Part shown: positions 33,735 to 42,362 of the stretch, piece by piece
Layout: each line of letters opens with the position of its first letter
How positions within the stretch are numbered: position 1 is the stretch's first letter
Source: Rhodococcus sp. Leaf278
GTDB lineage: Bacteria > Actinomycetota > Actinomycetes > Mycobacteriales > Mycobacteriaceae
Assembly (NCBI RefSeq): GCF_001426085.1
Contig: NZ_LMRR01000041.1
Span: 186,001-250,000 of the forward strand
DNA: 64,000 nucleotides
Direction of reading: 5' to 3'
Notes under the pieces: generated by a model
Told to the model about the DNA's origin: nothing
Seen by the model: the letters and a program-made list of their open reading frames with translations, nothing else
The model's database searches: none
Made by a program: the position numbers and the translations under genes

Positions 33735-33773
33735 GGGTGCAACTAGCCGCGGTGAGCGCGGTCAAATGCACCC
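33735..33773. terminator. Convergent-gene hairpin
   Basis: GGGTGCA (33735-33741) pairs with TGCACCC (33767-33773), with extra pairing by the flanking AATT/GATT and an internal CCGC/GCGG. It lies directly after the stop codon of a small minus-strand gene and about 135 bases after the mannosyltransferase gene. 33602-33734 has no gene that I can support. Confidence 0.5.
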
Positions 33774-33777
33774 GATT

Positions 33778-33990
33778 TCACTCAGGAACTTCGGAATCCG
33801 ATCTGTACGAACCGTCCAGGCGAGTTCTGATGCGACGGATGGCTCTCCAGCCCGCGGGTGTCACGACCGTACTCACGATCGCACCGAGGGCGATGCCCTG
33901 CGACAGTGCCGACCACTCATCGGGACTTTCGCCGAACATCGGCCACTTGTACACAACACCCAGCACCACTAAGAAAATTAAAGCACGCAA
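33778..33990 (-). CDS. Small membrane protein (70 aa), TTG start
   Basis: A 70-residue protein with two hydrophobic segments (residues 2-14 and 31-48) and a basic C-terminal tail (RAIRRIRTRLDG). The TTG start follows GGCGGGGAC. A longer frame upstream is of low plausibility. It is divergent from another small membrane protein gene starting 86 bases away. Confidence 0.55.
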   Translation of the reverse strand: MRALIFLVVLGVVYKWPMFGESPDEWSALSQGIALGAIVSTVVTPAGWRAIRRIRTRLDGSYRSDSEVPE

Positions 33991-34076
33991 TGCGTCCCCG
34001 CCTCTCGCTCGAGTCGTACAAAATCGACCGCTCGGTATATCGTCGTACGGACCGACTGCATCACAGAAGGATCGAC

Positions 34077-34304
34077 GTGTCGAACCAGCGAACGTTTCGC
34101 GAGTACGTGATGACCGGCCCCATGAGCAAGAAGGGCGGGGCCACTCGCAGCGACTACACCAACGCCCTCGCATTGGTTCCCGCGGTGGTGGTCGGATTTC
34201 TCCTGGCTCGACTGGTAGCGAGTTTCGGCTCGATTCCCCTCGATATCGCGGTCGGATGCCTGGGCGGGGCGATCACCGGAGTTCTGTACCTCTACGTCGC
34301 GTAG
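34077..34304 (+). CDS. Small two-helix membrane protein (75 aa)
   Basis: A 75-residue protein with GTG start and an AGAAGGA ribosome site. Two hydrophobic helices (about residues 29-45 and 51-74) follow a basic N-terminal region with Lys/Arg. Unknown function; divergent to another small membrane protein. Confidence 0.6.
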   Translation: MSNQRTFREYVMTGPMSKKGGATRSDYTNALALVPAVVVGFLLARLVASFGSIPLDIAVGCLGGAITGVLYLYVA

Positions 34305-34348
34305 CGAGTCGACTGCCGTCGAACCTAGGTCGCCCGATCCGCACCTCC

Positions 34349-34368
34349 GCAAACGCGCTCGCGTTTGC
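34349..34368. repeat. 20-bp intergenic palindrome, copy 2
   Basis: GCAAACGCGCTCGCGTTTGC. Identical to the copy at 34420-34439 and differing only in the central two bases from the copy at 8179. The 34305-34552 gap holds no gene. Confidence 0.8.
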
Positions 34369-34419
34369 TGAACGCACGCAAAATCGCGTCCGATTCGGGC
34401 CCTAATCCCCTCGCGTCTG

Positions 34420-34439
34420 GCAAACGCGCTCGCGTTTGC
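34420..34439. repeat. 20-bp intergenic palindrome, copy 3
   Basis: Same 20 bases as copy 2, 71 bp away, in the same gap upstream of the GntR gene. The two copies could form a cruciform or a paired hairpin element in RNA. Confidence 0.8.
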
Positions 34440-34552
34440 GAAAGCACCGCCCCACCCGAACCGCACGGACCCCCAACCACTCCACCACCGGGCGGCCCAT
34501 CGGCATCGCGTAGCCGCTCGGCCCACCCCCGGCCCGATCTAGACTCTCCCTC

Positions 34553-35158
34553 GTGCATCCAGATGGCGAATCCTCGGGCGGCATCATTGCCCAGACCTTG
34601 CGTGACGAGATTCTGTCCGGTCGTCGCGTCGGCGGTGAACGGCTGGTCGAGGAGTCGATTGCCAAGGCGTTCGGCGTCTCTCGGGTTCCTGTGCGCGAAG
34701 CGCTCGCCCAGCTCCAGGCCGAAGGTTTCGTCACCATCGTGCGTTACAGGGGGGCGACGGTTTCGACGACGCTGCACAAGGAGAACAAGGAACTGCTCGA
34801 GGTCCGGCATGGGCTCGAGGTGTTGGCTGCTCAGCTTGCCGCCAAGAACAGGGGCGGCTCCGTCGCAGAGGAGCTTGCTGCGGTCGTCGAGCACGCCCGG
34901 TCGCAGTCGCGCACCCCAGAGGCGACCACCTCGTTTCATGACCTGGTTGCCGTCGCGGCAGGCAACGATCAACTGCGCGAGATGCTGGCCGGGGTCAATC
35001 GCCGGGTGGCTTGGGGGCTCGGCGACGATCCAGGCGCGTCGATCCATGACCACGCGGCTCTCGCGGCGGCAATCCTCAACGGCTCACCTGTCCAGGCCGG
35101 GTTCCTGATGGACGAGCATCTCCGGCGCGACGAGGACGACACCCCGCGCCAGGCCTGA
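34553..35158 (+). CDS. GntR-family regulator (FadR subfamily)
   Basis: A 201-residue regulator. The N-terminal winged helix (RLVEESIAKAFGVSRVPVRE, about residues 28-48) is followed by an all-helical FCD-type effector domain that appears short. TAGACT ends 8 bases before the GTG start, so the message may be leaderless. It lies upstream of a transporter-NMT1-like-OCD operon in the same orientation and probably controls it via GTATAC sites. Confidence 0.87.
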   Translation: MHPDGESSGGIIAQTLRDEILSGRRVGGERLVEESIAKAFGVSRVPVREALAQLQAEGFVTIVRYRGATVSTTLHKENKELLEVRHGLEVLAAQLAAKNRGGSVAEELAAVVEHARSQSRTPEATTSFHDLVAVAAGNDQLREMLAGVNRRVAWGLGDDPGASIHDHAALAAAILNGSPVQAGFLMDEHLRRDEDDTPRQA

Positions 35159-35168
35159 CCGCCAAGTC

Positions 35169-35250
35169 GTATACCATTTGAGGGATATATCCAGTCCTTA
35201 ACATGTTCGTAGCGGGAGATAACTGAAATGACACACATTTTGTATACAAA
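35169..35250. promoter_or_regulatory. GntR operator candidates (GTATAC)
   Basis: GTATAC occurs at 35169-35174 and at the centre of the perfect 12-bp palindrome TTTGTATACAAA (35239-35250). TNGTATACNA is a known FadR-subfamily GntR target type. Both sites lie between the GntR gene and the transporter operon. Confidence 0.65.
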
Positions 35251-35334
35251 TTAGGCAGTCGTTTCGGAGAGTTACGAGAGGCGACTCACCGGAAACATCC
35301 GTTGCCGGTGCCTGCCAGCCCGCTGGAGCACACC

Positions 35335-36804
35335 ATGTCTGCCTCTACCTCGGAATCCGTCCCACCCACCCCCATCACACCGAACGAACCCACGCCGCCG
35401 GCTCCATCAGAACCCGCATCAGGACTGACCAATGCACTCGATCGGATCGGCTTCACCCGAGTGCAGGGTGCCGTGATCCTGCTGCTGATGGCCGGTTTGT
35501 TCTTCGACAGCCTGGAGCAGAACTCGACCGGAGCGATGGGACCGCTCATCAAGGAATCACTCGGAATCGGTAACGCACAATTGACCCTCGTCAACACTGC
35601 CACCGTGATCGGTGGCCTCGTGGGACGCCTCGTCGGCGGCTACATCGCAGACCGCTGGGGTCGCCGAACTGCGTTGAGCCTCAACCTTCTCGTCTACACG
35701 CTGGGCGGCCTGATCAGTGCGGCGGCCGTGAGCTACGAGATGTTGCTCGCCAGCCGCTTCATCGTCGGCATCGGCCTCGGCGGCGAATTCACCGTTGGCT
35801 TGGCCATTCTCGCCGAGCTCGTGGCAACCCGACACCGCGGCTCGTTGCTGGCGACGCTCAACATCTCGTCCGGTGGCATCGGCAACATAGCCTCGTTCGG
35901 CTTCTTCATGCTGGTACTGGGCCCGCTCGGTGGCATGCTCGGCGGCGACGACACCTCCTGGCGCTGGACCTACGTAATCCTCGCGCTGCCTGCAGTTTTG
36001 GTGGTCTTCTTCCGTCGCTATCTGCCCGAGTCTCCTCGATTCCTGATGTCCAAAGGCCGGGTCGACGAGGCCAACCGCAGCCTCACTCGGCTGGCCAGCG
36101 GCTCCATCTCCGGTCTCCGAAACCCGGGGCCCACACAGCAGTTCGTGACGGCCGAGGACATTCTTCCCAGCACCGAGAAAACTTCCTACGCCGAGGTGTT
36201 CAAGGGACAGAACCTACGTCGTACCGCTGCCGTCGGAGCCGCGTCGTGGATGTCCTTCGGCGCTCAGGTCACGCTGCTGTTCCTGATGCCCATTCTGTTG
36301 GTCTCCCGCGGCTATTCCCTCACCGACTCACTGTTGTTCACCATGATCATGAACATCGGCAGCCTGTTCGGAGCATGCGCTGCATGCTATTTGGCCGGAC
36401 GCGTCCGTCGACGCCCCACCGTCATGACTGCTGCGACTCTCGGTTGCATCTCCGCCATCGCCTTCGCAACTCTGGCGAACAGCGTCGCCACCATCTTGAT
36501 CCTCGGCGCAGTCTTCCAGTTCTTCACGATGATGCTCAACACGATGCTCTCGGTATGGACACCCGAACTGTTCCCGACGTCCATCCGAGGCATGGGCACC
36601 TCGGTGGTCAACGGAATCGGCAACGTCGCCGGCGCGGTCATGCCGTTCGCTGCACTCTTCTTCTTCGATATCGCCGGTGTTGCCGGGGTATTCCTGATGA
36701 TCGCCGGCATGTATGTCCTCCTCGTCGTTGCCGCGAAGTTCGGCCCGGAGACCTTCGGCCGATCGTTGGAGGCGGTGAACGAAAAGGAGCTCGTAGCAGC
36801 GTAA
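35335..36804 (+). CDS. MFS transporter, metabolite:H+ symporter type
   Basis: A 489-residue transporter with twelve membrane segments. The MFS signature GGYIADRWGRR follows helix 2, and the central loop has RYLPESPRFLMSKGR, typical of the sugar/aromatic-acid/metabolite porter groups. The Pro/Thr-rich 35-residue N-terminal tail is hydrophilic. GGAG precedes ATG 35335. Operon with an NMT1-like protein and an OCD-family enzyme; it likely imports their substrate. Confidence 0.9.
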   Translation: MSASTSESVPPTPITPNEPTPPAPSEPASGLTNALDRIGFTRVQGAVILLLMAGLFFDSLEQNSTGAMGPLIKESLGIGNAQLTLVNTATVIGGLVGRLVGGYIADRWGRRTALSLNLLVYTLGGLISAAAVSYEMLLASRFIVGIGLGGEFTVGLAILAELVATRHRGSLLATLNISSGGIGNIASFGFFMLVLGPLGGMLGGDDTSWRWTYVILALPAVLVVFFRRYLPESPRFLMSKGRVDEANRSLTRLASGSISGLRNPGPTQQFVTAEDILPSTEKTSYAEVFKGQNLRRTAAVGAASWMSFGAQVTLLFLMPILLVSRGYSLTDSLLFTMIMNIGSLFGACAACYLAGRVRRRPTVMTAATLGCISAIAFATLANSVATILILGAVFQFFTMMLNTMLSVWTPELFPTSIRGMGTSVVNGIGNVAGAVMPFAALFFFDIAGVAGVFLMIAGMYVLLVVAAKFGPETFGRSLEAVNEKELVAA

Positions 36805-36840
36805 TTCAGAGACCCATCACGAAAGAAGGAAGAGAACACC

Positions 36841-37761
36841 ATGACCGAATCATTGTCCATCTCAGCTACCGCGCACGGACTGAACTACCTCCCCGAGTAC
36901 TACGCCGATCACGCCGGACTCTTCGCGGACAACGGCTTGTCCGTCCACGCCAAGGCCTGCGATCCGTGGACCGGCGTGCTCGACGACCTCGCCAGCGGCG
37001 AAGCCGATATCGCACTCGGCGGGCTGTGGGTACCCGGAATGTACTGGGGCACATCACGACAGCTCACCGTCTTCGCGCAGCTCAATCACCAGTTCCCCAA
37101 GGCCCTCGTCATGCGGGAACCGACACCGGGTGGATTCGACTGGTCGATGCTCACCGGAAAGACCGTGCTCGCTCCGGGAATCGGAGGTAGCGCACCGTAT
37201 GCGATCACCGCAGGCATGATGCGCGAGAGTGGCGTCGACTCGTCGCGCACCACGTTCTTGCGAGACCTGTCGACGCCGATGTTCGTCGAACTGTTCGAGG
37301 ACGGCCTGGGCGATGCCATCATTCTCGACATCACCACCGCCCAGATCATGTCCGATCGCGGCACCGGGCACATCGTCGTCGAATACGCCGAGGTGGGCGG
37401 ACTAGGACCGAACAGCGTGTACTACTGCCGCACAGACCGTTTCGAGGAGCTAGAAGAGCGTCTGGTGAAGTTCGCGACAGGTCTCGACGCCGCAATGGCC
37501 ACCGTCAAGGCCACCCCGGTCACCGAACTCCAGCCGTTGCTTGCCGAGCACTGGCCGAACATCGCAATGCCGACGCTCTCTGCAGCATGCAGCCGGATTC
37601 AGCAGTCGCAGACCTGGGACACCGTCCGTATCGACGGCGATGCCAGCGACCGCTGGATGCGAATACTGCAGGAAGAAGGCATGGTTCGCTCCGCACCCGC
37701 ATTCGCGGACCTGGTCACTTCACGCGTCGTCGACGCCGCCGAACTCACAGCGGTCGGCTGA
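36841..37761 (+). CDS. NMT1/THI5-like, SsuA-type substrate-binding fold protein without signal peptide
   Basis: A 306-residue protein with the periplasmic-binding-protein type II fold seen in NMT1/THI5 and SsuA proteins (LPEYYADHAGLFADNGLSV, GEADIALGG, and GKTVLAPGIGGSAPYAI). There is no signal peptide or lipobox, so it should stay in the cytosol, unlike transport binding proteins, and may be an enzyme. No ABC transporter genes are nearby. GAAGGAAG precedes ATG. It is between the MFS transporter and the OCD gene. Confidence 0.8.
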   Translation: MTESLSISATAHGLNYLPEYYADHAGLFADNGLSVHAKACDPWTGVLDDLASGEADIALGGLWVPGMYWGTSRQLTVFAQLNHQFPKALVMREPTPGGFDWSMLTGKTVLAPGIGGSAPYAITAGMMRESGVDSSRTTFLRDLSTPMFVELFEDGLGDAIILDITTAQIMSDRGTGHIVVEYAEVGGLGPNSVYYCRTDRFEELEERLVKFATGLDAAMATVKATPVTELQPLLAEHWPNIAMPTLSAACSRIQQSQTWDTVRIDGDASDRWMRILQEEGMVRSAPAFADLVTSRVVDAAELTAVG

Positions 37762-37762
37762 C

Positions 37763-38746
37763 ATGACTCTAGTACTGCGCCACTCCGAGATCTCGGCGCT
37801 CCTCGATCGCAGTGAGGTGTTCACTGCAGTCGAGCGTGCACTGACCGACCTGTCGACGGGGGCCGCTGAGAATCCGGCGCCGTCGTCGATGAACGGCACC
37901 GAGGACGGTCGGATCATCCCGATGGTGGCGCAGTCCGGCACCGCTGAGCTCGCGGTGGTGAAGGTGTTGTCGGACCTGCCGGGGAACCGCGCTCGCGGAC
38001 TTCCCCGGCAGCGCTCGACCATGTTGGTGACGTCGACTCGTACCGGCGAGTGCGTCGCAGTGCTCGACGGCCGGGCCATCACGGCGATTCGTACGGCGGC
38101 CGCCAGTGCCGTGGCCACCGCGCACCTCGCACGTGCCGACAGCTCCGTCGTGGGCGTCGTCGGCGCCGGTAATTTGGCCGTCGAACACGTCCGTGCACTA
38201 CACGGCGTACGCGATCTCGAGCGCGTCGTCGTCTGGTCGCGCTCCGCGGATACCGTGGAACGGTTTCGCGACAGCATCGCGGACCTGGACCTGAAGATCG
38301 AACATGCTGTGTCGGTCGAAGACGTTGCGCGACAATCTCATATCGTCTGCACGCTCACCCCGTCGATCTCCCCCATCCTGCTCGGTGAGTGGTTGAATGC
38401 GGGCACTCATCTCAACGTCGTCGGTGCCGCCCCGCGCCCGAACGAACGCGAAGTCGACGGTGCCGCCATCGCGCGGTCGAGAGTGGTGGTGGACAGCACC
38501 GCCACCGCCCTGTCGAAGTCGGGCGATGCGCTGCTGGCGATCGGCAAGGGTGCCGTCGACGAGAGCCACTTCGATATCGAACTCGGCGACGTGATCACCG
38601 GCCGGAAGACCGGTCGATCGACGGACGAGGAGATCACGCTCTTCGACTCCACCGGGATCGGGCTCGAGGATCTTGCTGTTGCCGAGTTGGTCATCCGGCG
38701 CGCACGTGCCGCCGGAGTGGGGACCGAGGTCGATCTGACGTCGTGA
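37763..38746 (+). CDS. Ornithine cyclodeaminase/mu-crystallin family protein
   Basis: A 327-residue NAD(P)-dependent enzyme. The nucleotide-binding motif VGVVGAGNLAVEHVRAL lies near residue 130; a conserved ITAIRTAAASAVA precedes it and the catalytic Asp region (VDSTATALSKSGD) follows. The family includes ornithine cyclodeaminase, alanine dehydrogenases and iminosuccinate reductase, which act on amino acids or cyclic imines. Only one base separates it from the previous gene's stop. It works in a catabolic cluster with a GntR regulator and MFS transporter. Confidence 0.88.
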   Translation: MTLVLRHSEISALLDRSEVFTAVERALTDLSTGAAENPAPSSMNGTEDGRIIPMVAQSGTAELAVVKVLSDLPGNRARGLPRQRSTMLVTSTRTGECVAVLDGRAITAIRTAAASAVATAHLARADSSVVGVVGAGNLAVEHVRALHGVRDLERVVVWSRSADTVERFRDSIADLDLKIEHAVSVEDVARQSHIVCTLTPSISPILLGEWLNAGTHLNVVGAAPRPNEREVDGAAIARSRVVVDSTATALSKSGDALLAIGKGAVDESHFDIELGDVITGRKTGRSTDEEITLFDSTGIGLEDLAVAELVIRRARAAGVGTEVDLTS

Positions 38747-38831
38747 CCGCGTCCGCAAACGCGCGGCCCGCACCGAATGAATGCGACCTTCTTGCACTCT
38801 GGGCGACTGAGATCCACATTCATCCGGAAAA

Positions 38832-40046
38832 TCAGGCCCGCTTCGACGAGTACATTCTCTCGTCCGCCTTCTTCAGTAACTTCTCCGGTGCAGCAGACGG
38901 CTCCCAGCTCCATCCGATGCTCACGGTCATCGGGACCTCGGTGCCGTCGATGTCGTAGGGCCCGGCGAGTAGCTCGACGACTCGCCCGGCCAGTCGTTCG
39001 ACGCCCTCGAGTGAGCGGGCGCTGCGCAGGAGGATGACGAATTCGTCTCCACCGATGCGGCAGGCAACGTCGTCGGCGCGGATGTTGTTCAGGATGCGTT
39101 GGCCGAGCGCCTGCAACACCTGATCCCCGATGACGTGCCCGAACCTGTCGTTGATGGACTTGAACGCATCGACGTCCACGAAGAGCACTCCGACCGGAGC
39201 CCCCTCGAGCCCCTCGAGTTCGGCCATGAGTCGTCGTCGATTGCCCAGCGAGGTGAGGTCGTCGACCAACAGTTGACGTTCCAGTGCGAACTCGGCGGCC
39301 TTGCGTGCGGTGATGTCCTGAATCTGGGCGATGATGACATCTCCCGCATCCTCGTCGCGGACCAATGCGGCGTTTCGCTGCACCCAGATCGTGGCTCCGT
39401 CCTTACGGATGTAGCGCTTTTCGGTCGAGATACTCCCCAGTTTTCCTGCGGCCACTCCAGCGAGATGTTCGTCGGCGAGTGCGACGTCATCGGGGTGGGT
39501 GATCTCTCGAAAGGTCTTCTGCTGCAGTTCTTCCGCGGTATAGCCCAGCAATTCACACAGCGCGTTGTTCACCCTGATCAATCGTCCGTCCAGCATCAGG
39601 ATTGCTTTGCCGATCGGTGCATGCTCCATGGCGATCTCGAAGAGCCGGATCGCCCGGTCCCGCTGACGCTCGGCTTCGGCTCGCCGGCTGACGTCGACGA
39701 TCATTGCCGTGAACCCGATGATCTTGCCGTCGATGCGGTCTGGAACGTAGTTCGCCTGAACCACGCGCTCCGTTCCGCGAAGGTCGACGATCACGCTGTC
39801 GAACTGTTGCGGTTCTCCGTTGAGAGCAGCGGCGATGTACGGCCGAGTCCATTCGTACAGTGCCTCGCCGAGTACTTCTCGAATGTGCATGCCGGGAATC
39901 TCCGACGGCTCGATGTCGAAGAATTCGGCGTGTGCCTTGTTGGCAAAAATGTTGACGAGATCGGTATTCCAATTGGAGATCATCGACGGCAACTGGTCGA
40001 CAGCTCGCGAAACACTGCCCTCCGAAGGCAGGTATCGATCGGCCAT
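38832..40046 (-). CDS. PAS-PAS-GGDEF diguanylate cyclase
   Basis: A 404-residue soluble protein. Two PAS domains (about residues 15-125 and 135-245; second with ITHPDDVALADEH) precede a GGDEF domain with DDLTSLGNRRR, metal site DVDAFK and intact GGDEF (IGGDEFVILLRS). No transmembrane segment, so the sensed signal is cytosolic, such as redox, light or a small ligand. The start ATG 40046 follows a GGGGTGG-like site; the longer frame upstream is unlikely. Divergent from the MFS exporter. Confidence 0.9.
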   Translation of the reverse strand: MADRYLPSEGSVSRAVDQLPSMISNWNTDLVNIFANKAHAEFFDIEPSEIPGMHIREVLGEALYEWTRPYIAAALNGEPQQFDSVIVDLRGTERVVQANYVPDRIDGKIIGFTAMIVDVSRRAEAERQRDRAIRLFEIAMEHAPIGKAILMLDGRLIRVNNALCELLGYTAEELQQKTFREITHPDDVALADEHLAGVAAGKLGSISTEKRYIRKDGATIWVQRNAALVRDEDAGDVIIAQIQDITARKAAEFALERQLLVDDLTSLGNRRRLMAELEGLEGAPVGVLFVDVDAFKSINDRFGHVIGDQVLQALGQRILNNIRADDVACRIGGDEFVILLRSARSLEGVERLAGRVVELLAGPYDIDGTEVPMTVSIGWSWEPSAAPEKLLKKADERMYSSKRA

Positions 40047-40144
40047 GACCCACCCCTGAATGTTCGATCCGACCGACCGAAAGCACGGTACCGCAGGTGG
40101 GACCGCATTGCTGCACTTCCGTGAATCCGCAACAGGAACTGCAA

Positions 40145-40173
40145 GTGCGCAAGTGCGCACATGTGTGTACTTT
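40145..40173 (+). promoter_or_regulatory. ArsR-type operator and promoter of the MFS-arsR-copC operon
   Basis: GTGCGCA and TGCGCAC (40145-40151 and 40154-40160) form a perfect 16-bp inverted repeat that covers the expected -35 region. TACTTT at 40168-40173 is a -10 match ending six bases before the ATG, so the message is probably leaderless. A further CACATGTG palindrome is adjacent. The ArsR protein encoded in the operon is the likely ligand. Confidence 0.6.
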
Positions 40174-40179
40174 AAAACC

Positions 40180-41385
40180 ATGCTTCTCGCCAACCTCGCA
40201 TTCCGGCGCCTCTTCACGGCGCAGGTCGTTGCGCTGATCGGCACCGGACTACTGACGGTTGCCCTTGGCCTCCTGGCCTACGACATCGCCGGCAGCTCCG
40301 CAGGAGCAGTCCTCGGCACCGCGCTGGCGATCAAGATGATCGCGTATGTCTTTGTTGCGCCGATCGTTTCGTCTCTGACGAATACGCTCCCCCGCAAGCT
40401 CGTACTCGTCACCGCAGATGTCGTGCGGGCACTCACCGCGGTGGCGTTGCCCTTCGTCGACCAGGTGTGGCAGATCTACGTCCTGATCTTCGTTCTACAG
40501 GCAGCATCGGCTACCTTCACGCCCACATTCCAGGCCGTCATCCCGTCGGTCGTTCCGGACACGCTGCAGTACACCCGCGCATTGACGCTGTCCCGGCTCG
40601 CCTACGACCTCGAATCGCTGGTGAGCCCGTTGATAGCGGCGGCCTTGTTGACGGTCATCAGCTTTCACACCCTGTTCGTCGGAACGGCACTGGGCTTCGT
40701 CGTCTCCGCGGCGATGGTGATCGGAACTTGTCTGCCGAAATACGGCGCGGCCGAGCGCACCAGGCCGACCGACGGCATCACCACGTTCGTGAAAAACCAT
40801 GAGCTGCAGGGACTTCTGGCACTGAACACCGTCGTCGCCGCAGCTACGGCGCTGGTGATCGTCAACTCCGTGGTCTATGTTCGCGATCTGTTCGGTGGTG
40901 GCAGCAGCTCTTTGGCCGTCGCGCTGGGTTTCTACGGTGCCGGTTCGATGGTCGCAGCACTGTTCATCCCGCGAGCTCTCGGATCCATCGACGACCACCG
41001 CCTCATGCTCACCGGAGCCGCGGTAGCCGTCGTGGGAACCGGCGCAGCAACAGGGGTCTCGACGCTGAGCGGAGGACTGCCGGCCTGGGTTGCTCTCGCC
41101 GTGACGTGGTCGATTCTGGGCATCGGAACCTCGATGATCAACACGCCGTCGGCCAGAATTCTGCGTCGTGAATCCGACGAGACCACTCGACAGTCGATCT
41201 TCACCGCGCAGTTCTCGCTGTCCCACGCCGCGTTTCTGATCACGTATCCGGTCGCGGGATGGGTGGGGGCGCAATTCGGACAGTTCACCGCAGCGGCGGT
41301 GCTCACCGGCTTGGCTACACTAGCGGGACTGTCCGCAGCACGCCTGTGGAGTCGCACCCGAGATCCGGTCGTCGCCTCCGCGTAG
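40180..41385 (+). CDS. MFS transporter, efflux type
   Basis: A 401-residue membrane protein with about twelve segments in an MFS pattern (FRRLFTAQVVALIGTGLLTV start, and SQSI-like RQSIFTAQFSLSHAAFLITYP near residue 340). It lacks clear substrate motifs. Followed after 14 bases by an ArsR gene and then copC, which suggests export of a metal-related or copper-linked compound; this is inference. Confidence 0.87.
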   Translation: MLLANLAFRRLFTAQVVALIGTGLLTVALGLLAYDIAGSSAGAVLGTALAIKMIAYVFVAPIVSSLTNTLPRKLVLVTADVVRALTAVALPFVDQVWQIYVLIFVLQAASATFTPTFQAVIPSVVPDTLQYTRALTLSRLAYDLESLVSPLIAAALLTVISFHTLFVGTALGFVVSAAMVIGTCLPKYGAAERTRPTDGITTFVKNHELQGLLALNTVVAAATALVIVNSVVYVRDLFGGGSSSLAVALGFYGAGSMVAALFIPRALGSIDDHRLMLTGAAVAVVGTGAATGVSTLSGGLPAWVALAVTWSILGIGTSMINTPSARILRRESDETTRQSIFTAQFSLSHAAFLITYPVAGWVGAQFGQFTAAAVLTGLATLAGLSAARLWSRTRDPVVASA

Positions 41386-41399
41386 GGAGAAGACGTTCG

Positions 41400-41756
41400 A
41401 TGCCACCGAAGAAGGAACCGCGCATCAGTCTCGACCATGCCGTCCACCCCGACACCGCCCGCCTGGCCACTGCCAGCGACACCTTCCGGATGCTGTCCGA
41501 TCCCACCCGACTCCACATCCTCTGGCTGCTCGATCGCGGCCCCGCCGACGTCAGTGCACTCACCACCGCCACCGGAACGTCGCGTACCGCCGTCAGCCAA
41601 CACCTGGCCAAGCTCCGATTCACCGGACTCGTGGAGACCCGACGCGAGGGCCGGAACGTCATCTACCGCTTGGCCGACGGCCACCTCGCCCGTCTCGTGC
41701 GGGAGGGCCTGAATTTCGCAGACCACAAGGTCACCGGCGAACCTCCGCACGAATGA
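41400..41756 (+). CDS. ArsR/SmtB-family metal-responsive repressor
   Basis: A 118-residue winged-helix repressor with a GTSRTAVSQHLAKLRFTGLV recognition helix. No Cys is present for arsenic or mercury binding; the C-terminal segment ADHKVTGEPPHE offers Asp, His and Glu ligands such as those used by the alpha-5 type zinc or nickel sensors. GGGAGAAG precedes ATG. It likely represses its own operon via the upstream palindrome. Confidence 0.88.
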   Translation: MPPKKEPRISLDHAVHPDTARLATASDTFRMLSDPTRLHILWLLDRGPADVSALTTATGTSRTAVSQHLAKLRFTGLVETRREGRNVIYRLADGHLARLVREGLNFADHKVTGEPPHE

Positions 41757-41769
41757 CCGGAAAGCACCG

Positions 41770-42327
41770 ATGAAACGCCTCGCCACAATGACAGCCACGC
41801 TCCTCACCGCAACGGCACTGTCGATCGCTCCGGCGTCCGCGCACGCGTCTCTGCAGTCGAGCAATCCTGCCGAGAATGCCGTGCTCGACGCCGCACCGGA
41901 CGAGGTGACCTTGACGTTCAACCAGTCCGTGCAACAGACCTTCGCCACCGTCACCGTTGTCGGATCCGACCAAAGCCAATGGGCAGCATCGGATCCCGTT
42001 GTCGACGGCAGCACGGTGACCGTCGATCTCGACGGGCTCGGCGCCGCGGGCGAGTACACCATCGGCTACCGAGTGGTCTCCGGCGACGGGCATCCGATCA
42101 CCGGCAGCATTCCGTTCCAACTCTCCCAGGCGGCGGCCGCACCGCCGGTCGCAGAGCTCGAGTTCACCAACGAAGCGGTAGCACCCACTACTCAGGACAC
42201 AGAAGCCCGAAGCGCAGAGAACATCGAGGACACCGACAGCGGCTTCCCATTGTGGACGATCGGGGCGGTAGTGGCCGTGGTCGGTGCGGCGGGTGTGCTG
42301 TTCGCGCTGCGTAAACGCAGCAACTGA
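41770..42327 (+). CDS. CopC-domain copper-binding protein, membrane-anchored
   Basis: A 185-residue exported protein. Signal peptide 1-25 is followed by the CopC domain beginning with the metal-binding His (AHASLQSSNP) and containing the second site near GDGHP. A linker rich in Ala/Glu leads to a C-terminal membrane helix (about 155-176) and a basic tail, as in YcnJ/CopC-type proteins. It probably binds or delivers Cu at the cell surface and works with the upstream MFS transporter and ArsR. Confidence 0.9.
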   Translation: MKRLATMTATLLTATALSIAPASAHASLQSSNPAENAVLDAAPDEVTLTFNQSVQQTFATVTVVGSDQSQWAASDPVVDGSTVTVDLDGLGAAGEYTIGYRVVSGDGHPITGSIPFQLSQAAAAPPVAELEFTNEAVAPTTQDTEARSAENIEDTDSGFPLWTIGAVVAVVGAAGVLFALRKRSN

Positions 42328-42362
42328 CGGCCTCGGCCGATGCGGACGTGAGAACATGCAGC

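Noticed and set aside
36805-36840. TPP riboswitch for the NMT1/THI5-like gene
   Set aside because: The gene is 36 bases after the transporter stop; no room for a TPP aptamer and no matching motif upstream of the operon.
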